From NCBI GenBank assembly GCA_947625935.1, contig CANQQE010000010.1, forward strand, positions 36,715-100,714: a stretch of DNA of 64,000 nt. Direction: 5' to 3'. Source of the DNA: an uncultured Muribaculaceae bacterium. Its GTDB lineage: Bacteria; Bacteroidota; Bacteroidia; Bacteroidales; Muribaculaceae. This document shows positions 27,556-35,260 of the stretch, piece after piece (the stretch's first letter is position 1; every line of letters starts with the position of its first letter). A model generated the notes under the pieces. The model was not told the origin of the DNA. It made no database searches and was given only the letters and a program-made list of their open reading frames with translations. Made by a program: the position numbers and the translations under genes.

Positions 27556-28922
27556 AAGAGTACACTCCCGAATATCTCGAACATATCCGCGCCATAATCA
27601 ACGCCGACGACACCGAGGCCGCTTCTAAAGAGCTGGCATCGCTGCACCCCGCCGACATCGCCGAGCTATACCAGAACCTTGACCTTGAGGAGGCTGAGTT
27701 TCTCTACAGGCTGCTCGATGATGACACCGCCGCCGACGTACTCATGGAGCTCGACGAGGACGACCGCCGCAAGCTGCTCCGCGATATGCCCGCCGAGGAA
27801 ATCGCCAAACAGGTCATTGACCACCTTGACACCGACGACGCCGTCGACATAATCCAGGAACTCGACGAGGAGGACCGCGACAAAATCCTCTCCCACATCG
27901 ACGACGTGGAGCAGGCGGGCGACATCGTCGACCTTCTGCAATACGACGAGGACACCGCCGGCGGTCTGATGGGCACCGAAATGATCGTAGTCAACGAAAA
28001 CTGGTCAATGCCCGAGTGCATCAAACAGATGAGGATGCAGGCCGAGGATATGGACGAAATATACTATGTCTACGTCATCGACAACGACGAGAAGCTACGG
28101 GGCATACTTCCGCTGAAGAAGATGATCACCCACCCGTCGGTATCGAAGATAAAGCACGTCATGGAGACCGACCCGGTGTCGGTAAAAGCCGACACCCCCA
28201 TCGACGAGGTGGCCCTGGACTTCGAGAAATACGACCTTGTGGCCATGCCGGTCGTCGATTCAATAGGGAGGCTCGTGGGGCGCATCACCGTCGACGACGT
28301 GATGGACCAGGTGCGCGAGTCATCTGAGCGCGACTACCAGTTGGCATCGGGTCTCTCGACCGACGTCGAGACCAACGACACCCTGTTCACCCAAACCAAG
28401 GCACGCCTGCCATGGCTCCTGATCGGTATGCTTGGCGGTCTCGGCAACTCCTTGATTCTCGGCAACTTCGAGGCGGGATTCGCCACCAACCCCGCTATGG
28501 CCCTGTTCATCCCGCTTATCGGTGGCACCGGCGGCAACGTCGGCATCCAGTCGTCGGCTATCGTGGTGCAAGGGTTGGCCAACGGATCGTTAGACATCAA
28601 AAGCTCGGCCAAGCAACTGTTCAAGGAGCTTGGCGTGGGACTGATCAACGCCACCATCATCTCGCTGCTGGTGTTTGTCTACAACCTGTTCACACTCGGA
28701 GCCACGCAAGTCACCACAATCGCCGTGTCGCTGTCGCTGTTCGCCGTCGTGATGTTCGCCTCGGTATTCGGCACATTCGTCCCTCTGACGCTTGAGCGGT
28801 TCAAAATCGACCCCGCCCTCGCCACCGGCCCGTTCATCTCCATCACCAACGACATCATCGGCATGGTGATTTACATGGTCATCAGCTCCTCGCTGCTCCA
28901 AGCCTTCGGCGTCTTCGTCTGA
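27552..28922 (+). CDS. mgtE: Magnesium transporter MgtE
   Basis: This 456-residue inner-membrane Mg2+ channel has an acidic N-terminal superhelical domain (about 1-130, with repeated LDEDDRRKLL and LDEEDRDKIL), paired CBS domains (about 135-260) and a C-terminal five-helix membrane domain from about residue 285. The channel signature PLIGGTGGNVGIQSSAIVVQ is intact. The acidic cytoplasmic domains act as a Mg2+ sensor that closes the pore when Mg2+ is plentiful. It is the last gene of the rsmA-mgtE pair and is followed by a hairpin. Confidence 0.96.
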   Translation: MKEYTPEYLEHIRAIINADDTEAASKELASLHPADIAELYQNLDLEEAEFLYRLLDDDTAADVLMELDEDDRRKLLRDMPAEEIAKQVIDHLDTDDAVDIIQELDEEDRDKILSHIDDVEQAGDIVDLLQYDEDTAGGLMGTEMIVVNENWSMPECIKQMRMQAEDMDEIYYVYVIDNDEKLRGILPLKKMITHPSVSKIKHVMETDPVSVKADTPIDEVALDFEKYDLVAMPVVDSIGRLVGRITVDDVMDQVRESSERDYQLASGLSTDVETNDTLFTQTKARLPWLLIGMLGGLGNSLILGNFEAGFATNPAMALFIPLIGGTGGNVGIQSSAIVVQGLANGSLDIKSSAKQLFKELGVGLINATIISLLVFVYNLFTLGATQVTTIAVSLSLFAVVMFASVFGTFVPLTLERFKIDPALATGPFISITNDIIGMVIYMVISSSLLQAFGVFV

Positions 28923-28948
28923 CAAATATCAGCTTGACAACGTATAAG

Positions 28949-28983
28949 AAACAGGGGTCCCGATCAGATTGAGGCCCCTGTTT
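28949..28983 (+). terminator. Terminator after mgtE
   Basis: AAACAGGGG (28949-28957) pairs with CCCCTGTTT (28975-28983). The T run is short (TTTAAG), but placement 27 bases after the mgtE stop supports termination; it could also act in reverse for the remnant gene to the right. Confidence 0.6.
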
Positions 28984-29012
28984 AAGTAGAATATCTACCC
29001 GAAACCGTGTGT

Positions 29013-29201
29013 TTAATCGTAGTATTCTTTTCTGACGCTGCCGTCGCTATATTTCACGATTGTCATGCCGCGGTAGCCCTCTCCGACAGCGTTACCGTTA
29101 AAGTCAAAGCGAGCCACCGGCACAACGCTATCTCCGTCACCGCCGATGACCTGCTCAACACCTGTGGTCTGATCATCCTCGATAAAGAATGGTTTTGACA
29201 C
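29013..29201 (-). pseudogene. Orphan C-terminal sorting-tail fragment
   Basis: A 62-codon frame starting at GTG encodes TTGVEQVIGGDGDSVV followed by VARFDFNGNAVGEGYRG and MTIVKYSDGSVRKEYYD. This pattern (beta hairpin around FDxNGxxV..GY(R/K)G..IVKYSDG..RK) looks like the last ~45 residues of large secreted Bacteroidales proteins, where it serves as a surface or secretion tail. Here no body of the protein precedes it: a TGA stop is in frame seven codons or fewer upstream, and the upstream 220 bases are AT-rich non-coding DNA. It is most likely the stump of a deleted cell-surface gene. A genuine small protein cannot be excluded. Confidence 0.45.
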
Positions 29202-29236
29202 TGTATTTCAGTTATTTAACCCTTGCTAACCGACCT

Positions 29237-29336
29237 AAATACAAACATATTTCGCCATTTGAGGCCATAAAACGCCACTACGGAATATTCCCGTACAAAC
29301 AAATCGGGGCATACAAACAAAAATACAAACATATTT
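29237..29336. repeat. Direct repeats in an AT-rich intergenic region
   Basis: A 16-base sequence, AAATACAAACATATTT, occurs exactly at 29237-29252 and 29321-29336. TACAAAC also occurs at 29294-29300 and 29312-29318. On the minus strand these create TATGTTTG and TATTTTTG boxes, which resemble -7 promoter elements directed at the orphan fragment. The stretch 29202-29427 holds no gene that can be supported. Confidence 0.5.
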
Positions 29337-29427
29337 TTGCCCTTGAAATATTCCTGAAAGAAGATGAGTGGTAATCTTCCGTGTCAGAGGATGAGTATTA
29401 TTTTCTCCGGGGGCAAGGAGGACAATA

Positions 29428-30426
29428 TCACATCATGTTGATTCGCCGGTTCAAGGCTTCAAGTTCGGCTATGATTTCCTCAAAAGAGGGGGCTGGCCCC
29501 ATTACCATATTCATTACCGTTTTCTTGTAATCGGCCTCCCATCGGTCGCGTATTTCCCCAGTGGGAACTATTCTCAGTGATTGCCGCTTCAATGTGTCGT
29601 AATCAAAACCTTTAAGTCCGATGAATTTCCGTCTGTGCTCTATCACGGAATCATAGAGATTATCATCAGCCAATGCCTCGTCAGCTATACCGGTCTGCAT
29701 GATTCTATGAACATCATATAGATGCCTCGACATCCTTTCAATCCTTATCTCAGACGAGGGTTTTGCAAATTCCTCATGCAGCAGGAACAGTTTCTCCAGA
29801 AAAGTGCGTTGGGGTATAACGGCATTGACCTCGACCGGACTGTCCTCAAATGTGATTTTCGGAAGATTTTCGGATATATATGAACGAACCGATACCTTTG
29901 TCACCGGCTCTGACATGGAACGACCGCTCACTTCAATCTTGACTTGGGGAAGAACATATTCATTGCCTTCAAATATCGGTTTGTAGGCAATGTATATGGT
30001 TTCGGGGTCAACGGTGCTGACAGTGGTTTCATGAACAGAAACTTTGATCAGATCCGAAGATAATCCTTGATTCACAAGTGCGGATTCAACATCGTGTATC
30101 ATCGTGTTTCTTACGAATGAGCAAGATGCTCTCCGCAGCTTGTCGCTAATCTGATTTTTGGACAGGTTCCCGGAGAAACCGAGATATTCCCGGCTGACAG
30201 CAATATCTATGTCTTCCGACATACGGTTGATAAGATTCCAGCACTTACTGAGATTCGTACCGCCTTTGAAAGATATATTTTTGGAATAAGGTAGGGAAAA
30301 CACGGCTCTTAAAACCGCTGTCACCCACCAGTCTTTTTCTATTACAGCACGCGACAATCCAGTCCTGTCGCTTACATAATCTATTATATCGCGACGGTCA
30401 TCAACCGTCAAATCTGTGAAAATCAT
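29428..30426 (-). CDS. AbiEii/AbiGii-type nucleotidyltransferase toxin (second system)
   Basis: The 332-residue protein belongs to a different AbiEii branch from the one at 7462-8451. Diagnostic motifs are VIEKDWWVTAVLRAVF, ISFKGGTNLSKCWNLI (glycine pair at 55-56) and RMSEDIDIAV with SEDID at 70-74. The frame extends upstream to an ATG at 30483, but that region overlaps the antitoxin. The ATG at 30426 lies one base after the antitoxin stop and gives the family-typical N-terminus MIFTDLTVDDRRDIIDYV. The pair fits a type IV toxin-antitoxin module. AT-rich composition suggests acquisition. Confidence 0.88.
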   Translation of the reverse strand: MIFTDLTVDDRRDIIDYVSDRTGLSRAVIEKDWWVTAVLRAVFSLPYSKNISFKGGTNLSKCWNLINRMSEDIDIAVSREYLGFSGNLSKNQISDKLRRASCSFVRNTMIHDVESALVNQGLSSDLIKVSVHETTVSTVDPETIYIAYKPIFEGNEYVLPQVKIEVSGRSMSEPVTKVSVRSYISENLPKITFEDSPVEVNAVIPQRTFLEKLFLLHEEFAKPSSEIRIERMSRHLYDVHRIMQTGIADEALADDNLYDSVIEHRRKFIGLKGFDYDTLKRQSLRIVPTGEIRDRWEADYKKTVMNMVMGPAPSFEEIIAELEALNRRINMM

Positions 30427-30427
30427 A

Positions 30428-31045
30428 CTACCCTTCAAGTTTTTTTCTAACCCATGCCGGTGCAAGACGGATATCATGGTCATAAATGTCGGGGGGAACT
30501 TTTTTTACTATTTCCCTTACCTTGTTCTCAATATCGTCCGTAAGATTACCCTCTCCTATGCTTCTCATGGCAGACACAACGAGCATCATCAGTTCTGAAT
30601 CAAATTCAAACAAACGCTGTTCATTGCTTTCTCTGAATATTATGTTTCGTCCGTTGGAAAGGCTGATTTTTTTCCTTGCTCCATTAGTGATATAAACCGC
30701 ATTGGCCGGAATTTGCGAGGATAGCCCCAACCGATTTAATGCGTGGTCGCCGATAGGAATTATTTTTACCCTGTCTCGTTCCGCCAACCTTTGAGCCACA
30801 TCTTCTGTCGAGGGGAGAATGCAATCAAGCCCCAGTTTCTCGTTTGAACGGGGTATACAATAAATTCCACGGCTGATACGCATAATTTCGCCCCGTTTCG
30901 CCATCCGGCTAAGCATTTTACGCCCTGCTTCGGGAGTGACAATATCTTCAAAATCCGATGGAAAGAATATGGTCCCTTTCTCCATGACGATTATTCTGTC
31001 ACGGACAACATTTTCTGATGCGAATATCTCTTGCCTGTAATCCAT
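30428..31045 (-). CDS. DUF6088/AbiEi-like antitoxin
   Basis: This 205-residue protein has the DUF6088 pattern: MEKGTIFFPSDFEDIVTPEA, then LSRMAKRGEIMRISRGIYCI, a winged-helix region that probably binds DNA, followed by a toxin-interacting half. It pairs with the toxin immediately downstream. The start at 31045 matches the family N-terminus, yet the predicted -7 box at 31050-31057 would place the transcript start at or near this ATG. Either the mRNA is leaderless or translation begins at the ATG at 30985 (residue 21). A palindrome directly upstream fits autorepression. Confidence 0.78.
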   Translation of the reverse strand: MDYRQEIFASENVVRDRIIVMEKGTIFFPSDFEDIVTPEAGRKMLSRMAKRGEIMRISRGIYCIPRSNEKLGLDCILPSTEDVAQRLAERDRVKIIPIGDHALNRLGLSSQIPANAVYITNGARKKISLSNGRNIIFRESNEQRLFEFDSELMMLVVSAMRSIGEGNLTDDIENKVREIVKKVPPDIYDHDIRLAPAWVRKKLEG

Positions 31046-31081
31046 GTCACAAAATTACGGTATTTTTGTGACACATACAAA
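31045..31081 (-). promoter_or_regulatory. Promoter with embedded palindromic operator (second toxin-antitoxin system)
   Basis: TGTCACAAAA (31045-31054) and TTTTGTGACA (31064-31073) form a perfect 10-bp inverted repeat around a 9-base centre. On the minus strand, TTTG (31078-31081), 20 bases, then TAATTTTG (31050-31057) is a perfect promoter. The -7 box lies inside one palindrome arm, so a bound repressor would block RNA polymerase directly. Confidence 0.72.
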
Positions 31082-31126
31082 TACCGAGAGTAAAGCTGAC
31101 GGGATTCAAGGCAGCCGGGCTACAGG

Positions 31127-31600
31127 TTAGAACTCGGTGAAGGCGAGAGGGAGCGTTGAGCTGACTGAGGGGAGGATGTAGCACTCGTCGCGGCCGCAGA
31201 GAATCACTCTCACCGGGGCGCCGGCAAGCATCTCATATTCCAGCAACGCCTGGCGGCAAGCCCCGCACGGCGCGACAGGCTCGGCCACCTCCTTGCCGTC
31301 GGTGCCTACCGCCGCTATGGCTATCGTGCGGAATTTAGCCTCGGGATAGCGGGCGTGGGCGTAGAAGCAGGCCGAACGCTCGGCACACGTCCCCGACGGG
31401 TAAGCGACATTTTCCTGATTGGCGCCTGTCACAATCTCGTCATTGTCGAGCAATATGGCCGCCCCGACATGAAAACGGCTATAGGGGGCGTAGGCCCGCG
31501 AAGCCGCCTCGCGGGCAAGCTCGGCCAGACGGCGGTCTGAAGCCGACAGCTCGTCATAAGCCGCCACCTCTACCGGGGTCACTATATCTTTGCGTGTCAT
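31127..31600 (-). CDS. cdd: Cytidine deaminase
   Basis: This 157-residue zinc enzyme deaminates cytidine and deoxycytidine in pyrimidine salvage. The catalytic HVGAAILLDNDEIVTGANQEN region is followed by NVAYPSGTCAERSACFYA, where the CAE motif supplies the first zinc cysteine and catalytic glutamate, and APCGACRQALLEYE supplies the remaining PCxxC zinc ligands. It is short, the homotetrameric form. It is divergent from the ftsB-like gene with overlapping promoters at 31625-31653. Nothing unusual is seen. Confidence 0.96.
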   Translation of the reverse strand: MTRKDIVTPVEVAAYDELSASDRRLAELAREAASRAYAPYSRFHVGAAILLDNDEIVTGANQENVAYPSGTCAERSACFYAHARYPEAKFRTIAIAAVGTDGKEVAEPVAPCGACRQALLEYEMLAGAPVRVILCGRDECYILPSVSSTLPLAFTEF

Positions 31601-31624
31601 AATTTTTAAACATTAGGTTTTATG

Positions 31625-31653
31625 CAAATATAACAATATTATTTGTAACTTTG
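31625..31653. promoter_or_regulatory. Divergent -7 boxes between cdd and the ftsB-like gene
   Basis: TATATTTG on the minus strand (31625-31632) faces cdd. TAACTTTG on the plus strand (31646-31653) faces the ftsB-like gene and ends only 7 bases before its ATG at 31661. Both -7 boxes are perfect; the -33 elements are weak. The plus-strand mRNA would be essentially leaderless. Confidence 0.6.
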
Positions 31654-31660
31654 ACGCGTT

Positions 31661-31978
31661 ATGAAAAAAGGTGTCGTCAATGCTTACCGTTGGTGCCGCC
31701 GCTACCTGTCGGGGATGTTGCTCCTGGTGGTGGCGTTTGTGCTGTTTGTGTTGTTTTTCAATGACAACTCCATCATGAAATCTTATGAATACAGCCGCGA
31801 AATCGACCGTCTGAAAGCCGAAATCAAGGCCAACGAGGACTCCATAGACCACTACATGAAGCTCAACCGCAGCCTCGACACAGACCCCGCCACGATGGAG
31901 CGCATAGTCCGCGAGCGTTATCATATGCAGCGCGCCAGCGAGGATGTCTACGTCTTTGACGACGAGGACAGCGAATGA
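31661..31978 (+). CDS. FtsB/DivIC-type septum formation initiator
   Basis: The 105-residue bitopic protein has one membrane segment (SGMLLLVVAFVLFVLFF, about 19-35) and a coiled coil (EYSREIDRLKAEIKANEDSI), followed by DPATMERIVRERYHMQ. This matches the FtsB/DivIC family, which bridges FtsL and FtsQ in the division complex. It ends in an acidic tail. The next frame starts in its stop region, but that gene's real start is probably 45 bases further on. The assignment rests on the conserved topology and the ERYHM motif. Confidence 0.88.
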   Translation: MKKGVVNAYRWCRRYLSGMLLLVVAFVLFVLFFNDNSIMKSYEYSREIDRLKAEIKANEDSIDHYMKLNRSLDTDPATMERIVRERYHMQRASEDVYVFDDEDSE

Positions 31979-32022
31979 CTATATCAATTTTTAAGTACAT
32001 TATAATAACTCCAACTAACGTC

Positions 32023-32436
32023 ATGGAATCAAAACATAGATATACTCCGGCCGAAGTCACCGGCCGTCAGCCCTCTCTGCCGGCCATCATAGCCATCACC
32101 CTCGGGCTGCTTCTCATCGTGGCAGGAACGTTCATGCCAATTTTCAACTTCCTGCAGGGCACCGCCTACCGATATGTCTACGCCACGGGGGCGGCCACGC
32201 TGCTCATCGCCAGGCTGTTCACCCCCTACACAGGCCGCGTCATGCGTGTCAAACGCCTGTCGCGCATCGAGGCCTGGAGCGCGATTTTCTTTTGCGTGGC
32301 GGCCTTTTTCATGTTCTATGAGCCGCGGGTGGCCCGCGACTGGCTCGCCTTCACTCTCGCCGGCGGCGTAATACAGATCTACACCTCCATCATGATACCC
32401 CGCACCATGCGCCGCGCCCTCGAAGGGAAAGAGTGA
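32023..32436 (+). CDS. Four-span membrane protein of unknown function
   Basis: The 137-residue protein has about four hydrophobic segments (AIIAITLGLLLIVAGTFM; FNFLQGTAYRYVYATGAATLLI; AWSAIFFCVAAFFMFYE; LAFTLAGGVIQIYTSIM). The open frame runs from 31975, overlapping ftsB, but the ATG at 32023 gives a sensible cytoplasmic N-terminus (MESKHRYTPAEVTGRQ). It lies just after the ftsB-like gene, so it may be co-expressed with the division gene. No family is recognised and no catalytic residues are evident. Confidence 0.7.
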   Translation: MESKHRYTPAEVTGRQPSLPAIIAITLGLLLIVAGTFMPIFNFLQGTAYRYVYATGAATLLIARLFTPYTGRVMRVKRLSRIEAWSAIFFCVAAFFMFYEPRVARDWLAFTLAGGVIQIYTSIMIPRTMRRALEGKE

Positions 32437-32467
32437 CGCGCCACCGGGACTGAGCCTCGGAAAGTCA

Positions 32468-32514
32468 CCCCCTATGTTTCCATTTTTTAACTATTCTATG
32501 GAACGCCAAGGGGG
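32468..32514. other. Imperfect inverted repeat upstream of coaX
   Basis: CCCCCT (32468-32473) pairs with AGGGGG (32509-32514), and TTCCAT (32478-32483) with ATGGAA (32498-32503), separated by short bulges and a T-rich loop. There is no following T run on the plus strand. It may be a regulatory hairpin or a weak terminator for the upstream membrane gene. Confidence 0.4.
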
Positions 32515-32533
32515 TTAATTGGCGATAATTTAG

Positions 32534-32541
32534 TAATTTTG
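32534..32541 (+). promoter_or_regulatory. coaX -7 box next to the start codon
   Basis: TAATTTTG ends 7 bases before the coaX ATG at 32549. The -7 match is perfect; the -33 region lacks a TTTG. If used, transcription would begin at or within a few bases of the start codon. Confidence 0.5.
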
Positions 32542-32548
32542 CGGCGAA

Positions 32549-33274
32549 ATGAGCTTAAACCTCACCATTGACCAGGGCAACAGCGCAGCGAAGGTAACAT
32601 TGTGGGAGGGCGATGCGATGCGTTCCCACACGTTAATCCGCGACCTCTCCGACGAGGCCATCGACTCCATCGTGCGCGACTTCAGCCCCGCCGCGGCTAT
32701 CTACTGCACAGTGGCCGACAAAGGAGACAGCGTCATGACACGGCTCGACCGACACGGCGTGAAAGTGATGGAGCTTACCGCCTCCACACCGCTGCCGATA
32801 ACCGTCGACTACCGCACCCCCGACACTCTCGGACGCGACCGCGTGGCCGCCGCCGTGGGAGCCTGGGCATTGGCCCCGGGACGCGACCTGCTGATAGCCG
32901 ACCTCGGCACCGCCGTCACCTACGACGTGGTCACAGCCGACGGCCGATACATCGGGGGAAACATCGCCCCCGGCCTGAGAATGAGGCTTGAGGCTTTGAA
33001 TCGTTTCACCGCCCGGCTGCCGCTCGTCGACTGCGAGGGCGACACCCCCCTCTGGGGCTACTCGACCGACTCGGCCCTGCGCTCAGGGGCGGTTATCGGC
33101 GTGATAGGCGAGCTGACCTACTACCGCCGCCGTCTGCCCGCCGAGGCCATGGCCATCCTCACCGGCGGCGACTCGGAGCTTATAGCCCCAAAACTCGGCT
33201 TCGAGGCTCTGACAAGGCCACACCTCGTCGGCGAGGGATTAAACAGAATACTCAGATATAATGAAAATATATAG
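32549..33274 (+). CDS. coaX: Type III pantothenate kinase
   Basis: CoaX phosphorylates pantothenate, the first step of coenzyme A synthesis. The 241-residue protein has the ASKHA-fold marks: N-terminal LTIDQGNSAAKVTLWEGD (phosphate-binding loop), DTLGRDRVAAAVGAW, and LLIADLGTAVTYDVV. The usual DIGNT is DQGNS here, a variant I recall from other Bacteroidetes. Its end overlaps the next gene by 14 bases, so it is coupled to the outer-membrane protein. The usual Bacteroidetes neighbourhood (coaX, outer-membrane protein, lptC, CNNM protein) is preserved. Confidence 0.94.
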   Translation: MSLNLTIDQGNSAAKVTLWEGDAMRSHTLIRDLSDEAIDSIVRDFSPAAAIYCTVADKGDSVMTRLDRHGVKVMELTASTPLPITVDYRTPDTLGRDRVAAAVGAWALAPGRDLLIADLGTAVTYDVVTADGRYIGGNIAPGLRMRLEALNRFTARLPLVDCEGDTPLWGYSTDSALRSGAVIGVIGELTYYRRRLPAEAMAILTGGDSELIAPKLGFEALTRPHLVGEGLNRILRYNENI

Positions 33275-34499
33275 ACTCATTATCGCGGCCGCGGCTCTCC
33301 TCGCGGCATTCATCCCGGCCAAGGCGCAACTCGCCATGAGCCCCTATTCGCGCTACGGCTACGGCCTGCTCAACGACAACGCCACATCGGCACAGCGAGC
33401 CATGGGCGGCGTCGGCTACGCCATGAACTCAGGCCGTCAGATTAACGTCATGAACCCCGCATCCTATGCCAATTGCGACTCGCTGACATTCCTTTTTGAC
33501 ATGGGCATCGACATGACCCGCCTCTGGTCGGAGGAACAGGGACGATCGGGCAAGGATTTCGGCGGCGGTCTCGACTACATCACCATGCAGTTCCCATTGT
33601 CGAAATACATTGGCGGCAGCATCGGCCTGCTCCCCTACTCGTCGGTCGGCTACTCGTTCGGCAACAAAATCGAGCACGGCGAAAGCCAGCGTCAAGGCTC
33701 GGGCGGCCTGAACCAGCTCTATCTCGGCCTCGGCGGACGCATCTACAAGGGGCTGACCGCCGGCTTCAACGTGTCATATCTTTTCGGCACCACCATCAAC
33801 GACCTCTATGCCTACACCGACGGCGGCTCGACCACGTTGTTTGAGCGCGTGCTCGAGGTGCGCGACTTCCACCTGCAGTTCGGCGTGCAATACTCCCGCC
33901 CGGTGGGTCGCCGCAGCAAGCTGACCGCCGGCGTGTCGTTCTCACCCGGCAAGACCCTGTTGGGCCACACCTACGGCGTCTACTACGACATCAACGCCGA
34001 CACCAAGCCCGACACCGTGGGCTACACCTCGCTGCGCGACAAGTATTCCCTGCCCGCCTCGTGGGGCTTCGGACTCAACTATGAATGGAACCAGAGGCTC
34101 ATGGCCGAGGTCGATTTCACTTGGCAAGGGTGGAAAAAAGCCAAATACGCCGCCCTCGAGAGCTTCGAGAAAACCCGCTTTGACAACCGCTGGAAGATAG
34201 CCTGTGGACTCCAGTACACCCCCAATCCCCGCGGAAACTACTGGCAGCGTATCAACTACCGCTGCGGCGGCTACTACAACCACGACTACCTCACCATCGG
34301 CGACAACGGCGTGCGCGAACACGGAATGTCGGTCGGTCTCGGGCTTCCGGCCCCCGCCGGAAAGACGGTGATCAATCTCGGCTTCGAGTATAAACGCCGT
34401 CAGGCCAACCCCGACCCGCTGGTCAAGGAAACCTACTTCAACATCACCCTCGGCGTCAACTTCAACGAGATGTGGTTCTGGCGCAACAAGATACGCTAA
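33261..34499 (+). CDS. Outer-membrane beta-barrel protein (FadL/OmpP1-like)
   Basis: This 412-residue protein has a signal peptide ending near AKAQ. The mature part is a string of amphipathic strands with aromatic ends and a C-terminal aromatic-rich stretch, typical of an outer-membrane barrel. The N-terminus (MSPYSRYGYGLLNDNATSAQ, then RAMGGVGYAMNSGRQINVMN) is like OmpP1/FadL-type transporters and PorV-like proteins, where an N-terminal plug precedes the barrel. It overlaps coaX and precedes lptC, the usual order in Bacteroidetes. A role in hydrophobic-compound transport or envelope assembly is inferred; substrate unknown. Confidence 0.75.
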   Translation: MKIYRLIIAAAALLAAFIPAKAQLAMSPYSRYGYGLLNDNATSAQRAMGGVGYAMNSGRQINVMNPASYANCDSLTFLFDMGIDMTRLWSEEQGRSGKDFGGGLDYITMQFPLSKYIGGSIGLLPYSSVGYSFGNKIEHGESQRQGSGGLNQLYLGLGGRIYKGLTAGFNVSYLFGTTINDLYAYTDGGSTTLFERVLEVRDFHLQFGVQYSRPVGRRSKLTAGVSFSPGKTLLGHTYGVYYDINADTKPDTVGYTSLRDKYSLPASWGFGLNYEWNQRLMAEVDFTWQGWKKAKYAALESFEKTRFDNRWKIACGLQYTPNPRGNYWQRINYRCGGYYNHDYLTIGDNGVREHGMSVGLGLPAPAGKTVINLGFEYKRRQANPDPLVKETYFNITLGVNFNEMWFWRNKIR

Positions 34500-34509
34500 C
34501 CCGTAACCG

Positions 34510-35226
34510 ATGAACCGCGCCAAGCCGTCAACACGCCCGCTAAGGGCACTCCCCGCGCTCATTGCCGCGACCGCGGCGCTTTGGGCGCTTGCGGCGTGCA
34601 CCGAGGAGCGGCGCGAGCGAGTAGCCGACGTCAACGACCCCGAGAATGTCCCCACGATGACCACCACCAACGTGGCCACGTTCATTTCCGACTCAGGCTA
34701 TACGCGCTACCACATCACCACCCCCGTCTGGTATGTCTATGACGAGGCCCGGGTGCCGCGCTGGACATTCCCCGACGGCCTGTTTCTCGAAAAATACGAT
34801 GACCTGTTCCGCCCCGACGCGACACTTCGCTGCGACTCGGCGATCTACTTCTCGCAAAAGAGGCTGTGGAGGCTGGACGGAAACGTCAGGATGCGCAACA
34901 CCGCCGGCGACCGCTTCCTCACCCAGCAACTGTTCTGGGACCAGGCGTCGCGCACGGTCTACTCCGACTCGTTCATACACATCGAGCGCAGCGACCGCGT
35001 CATCGAGGGCTTCGGCTTCAACTCCAACGAAAACATGACCCGCTACACCGTGCGCCGCCCCTCGGGGATATTCCCCGTCAGCCCCTCAGGCCCCGCCGGA
35101 GGCTCAGGGAGCAACGGCGATCCAAACCCCTCAGGCCAGCCGCGCCCGGCGACCGCGCCGCCGAAAAGCGCACCCGCGGCGACACCCGCCACCGACAGCG
35201 ACGTGCCCCCCTCGTTCAGGCCATGA
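34510..35226 (+). CDS. lptC: LptC-family LPS export protein with proline-rich tail
   Basis: The 238-residue protein has a lipobox-type signal (LWALAAC, Cys30) and an LptC-like OstA domain: TRYHITTPVWYVYDEARVPR, FPDGLFLEKYDD, LRCDSAIYFSQKRLWRLDGN and RFLTQQLFWDQASRTVYSDS. LptC carries lipopolysaccharide from the LptBFG complex to the periplasmic LptA bridge. Most of the domain is normal, but the last 50 residues are a low-complexity Pro/Ser/Gly/Ala tail not typical of LptC. The gene follows the outer-membrane protein by 10 bases. Confidence 0.88.
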   Translation: MNRAKPSTRPLRALPALIAATAALWALAACTEERRERVADVNDPENVPTMTTTNVATFISDSGYTRYHITTPVWYVYDEARVPRWTFPDGLFLEKYDDLFRPDATLRCDSAIYFSQKRLWRLDGNVRMRNTAGDRFLTQQLFWDQASRTVYSDSFIHIERSDRVIEGFGFNSNENMTRYTVRRPSGIFPVSPSGPAGGSGSNGDPNPSGQPRPATAPPKSAPAATPATDSDVPPSFRP

Positions 35227-35260
35227 CCAACCCGTTAATTTCTCCCGACCAATAACATAT

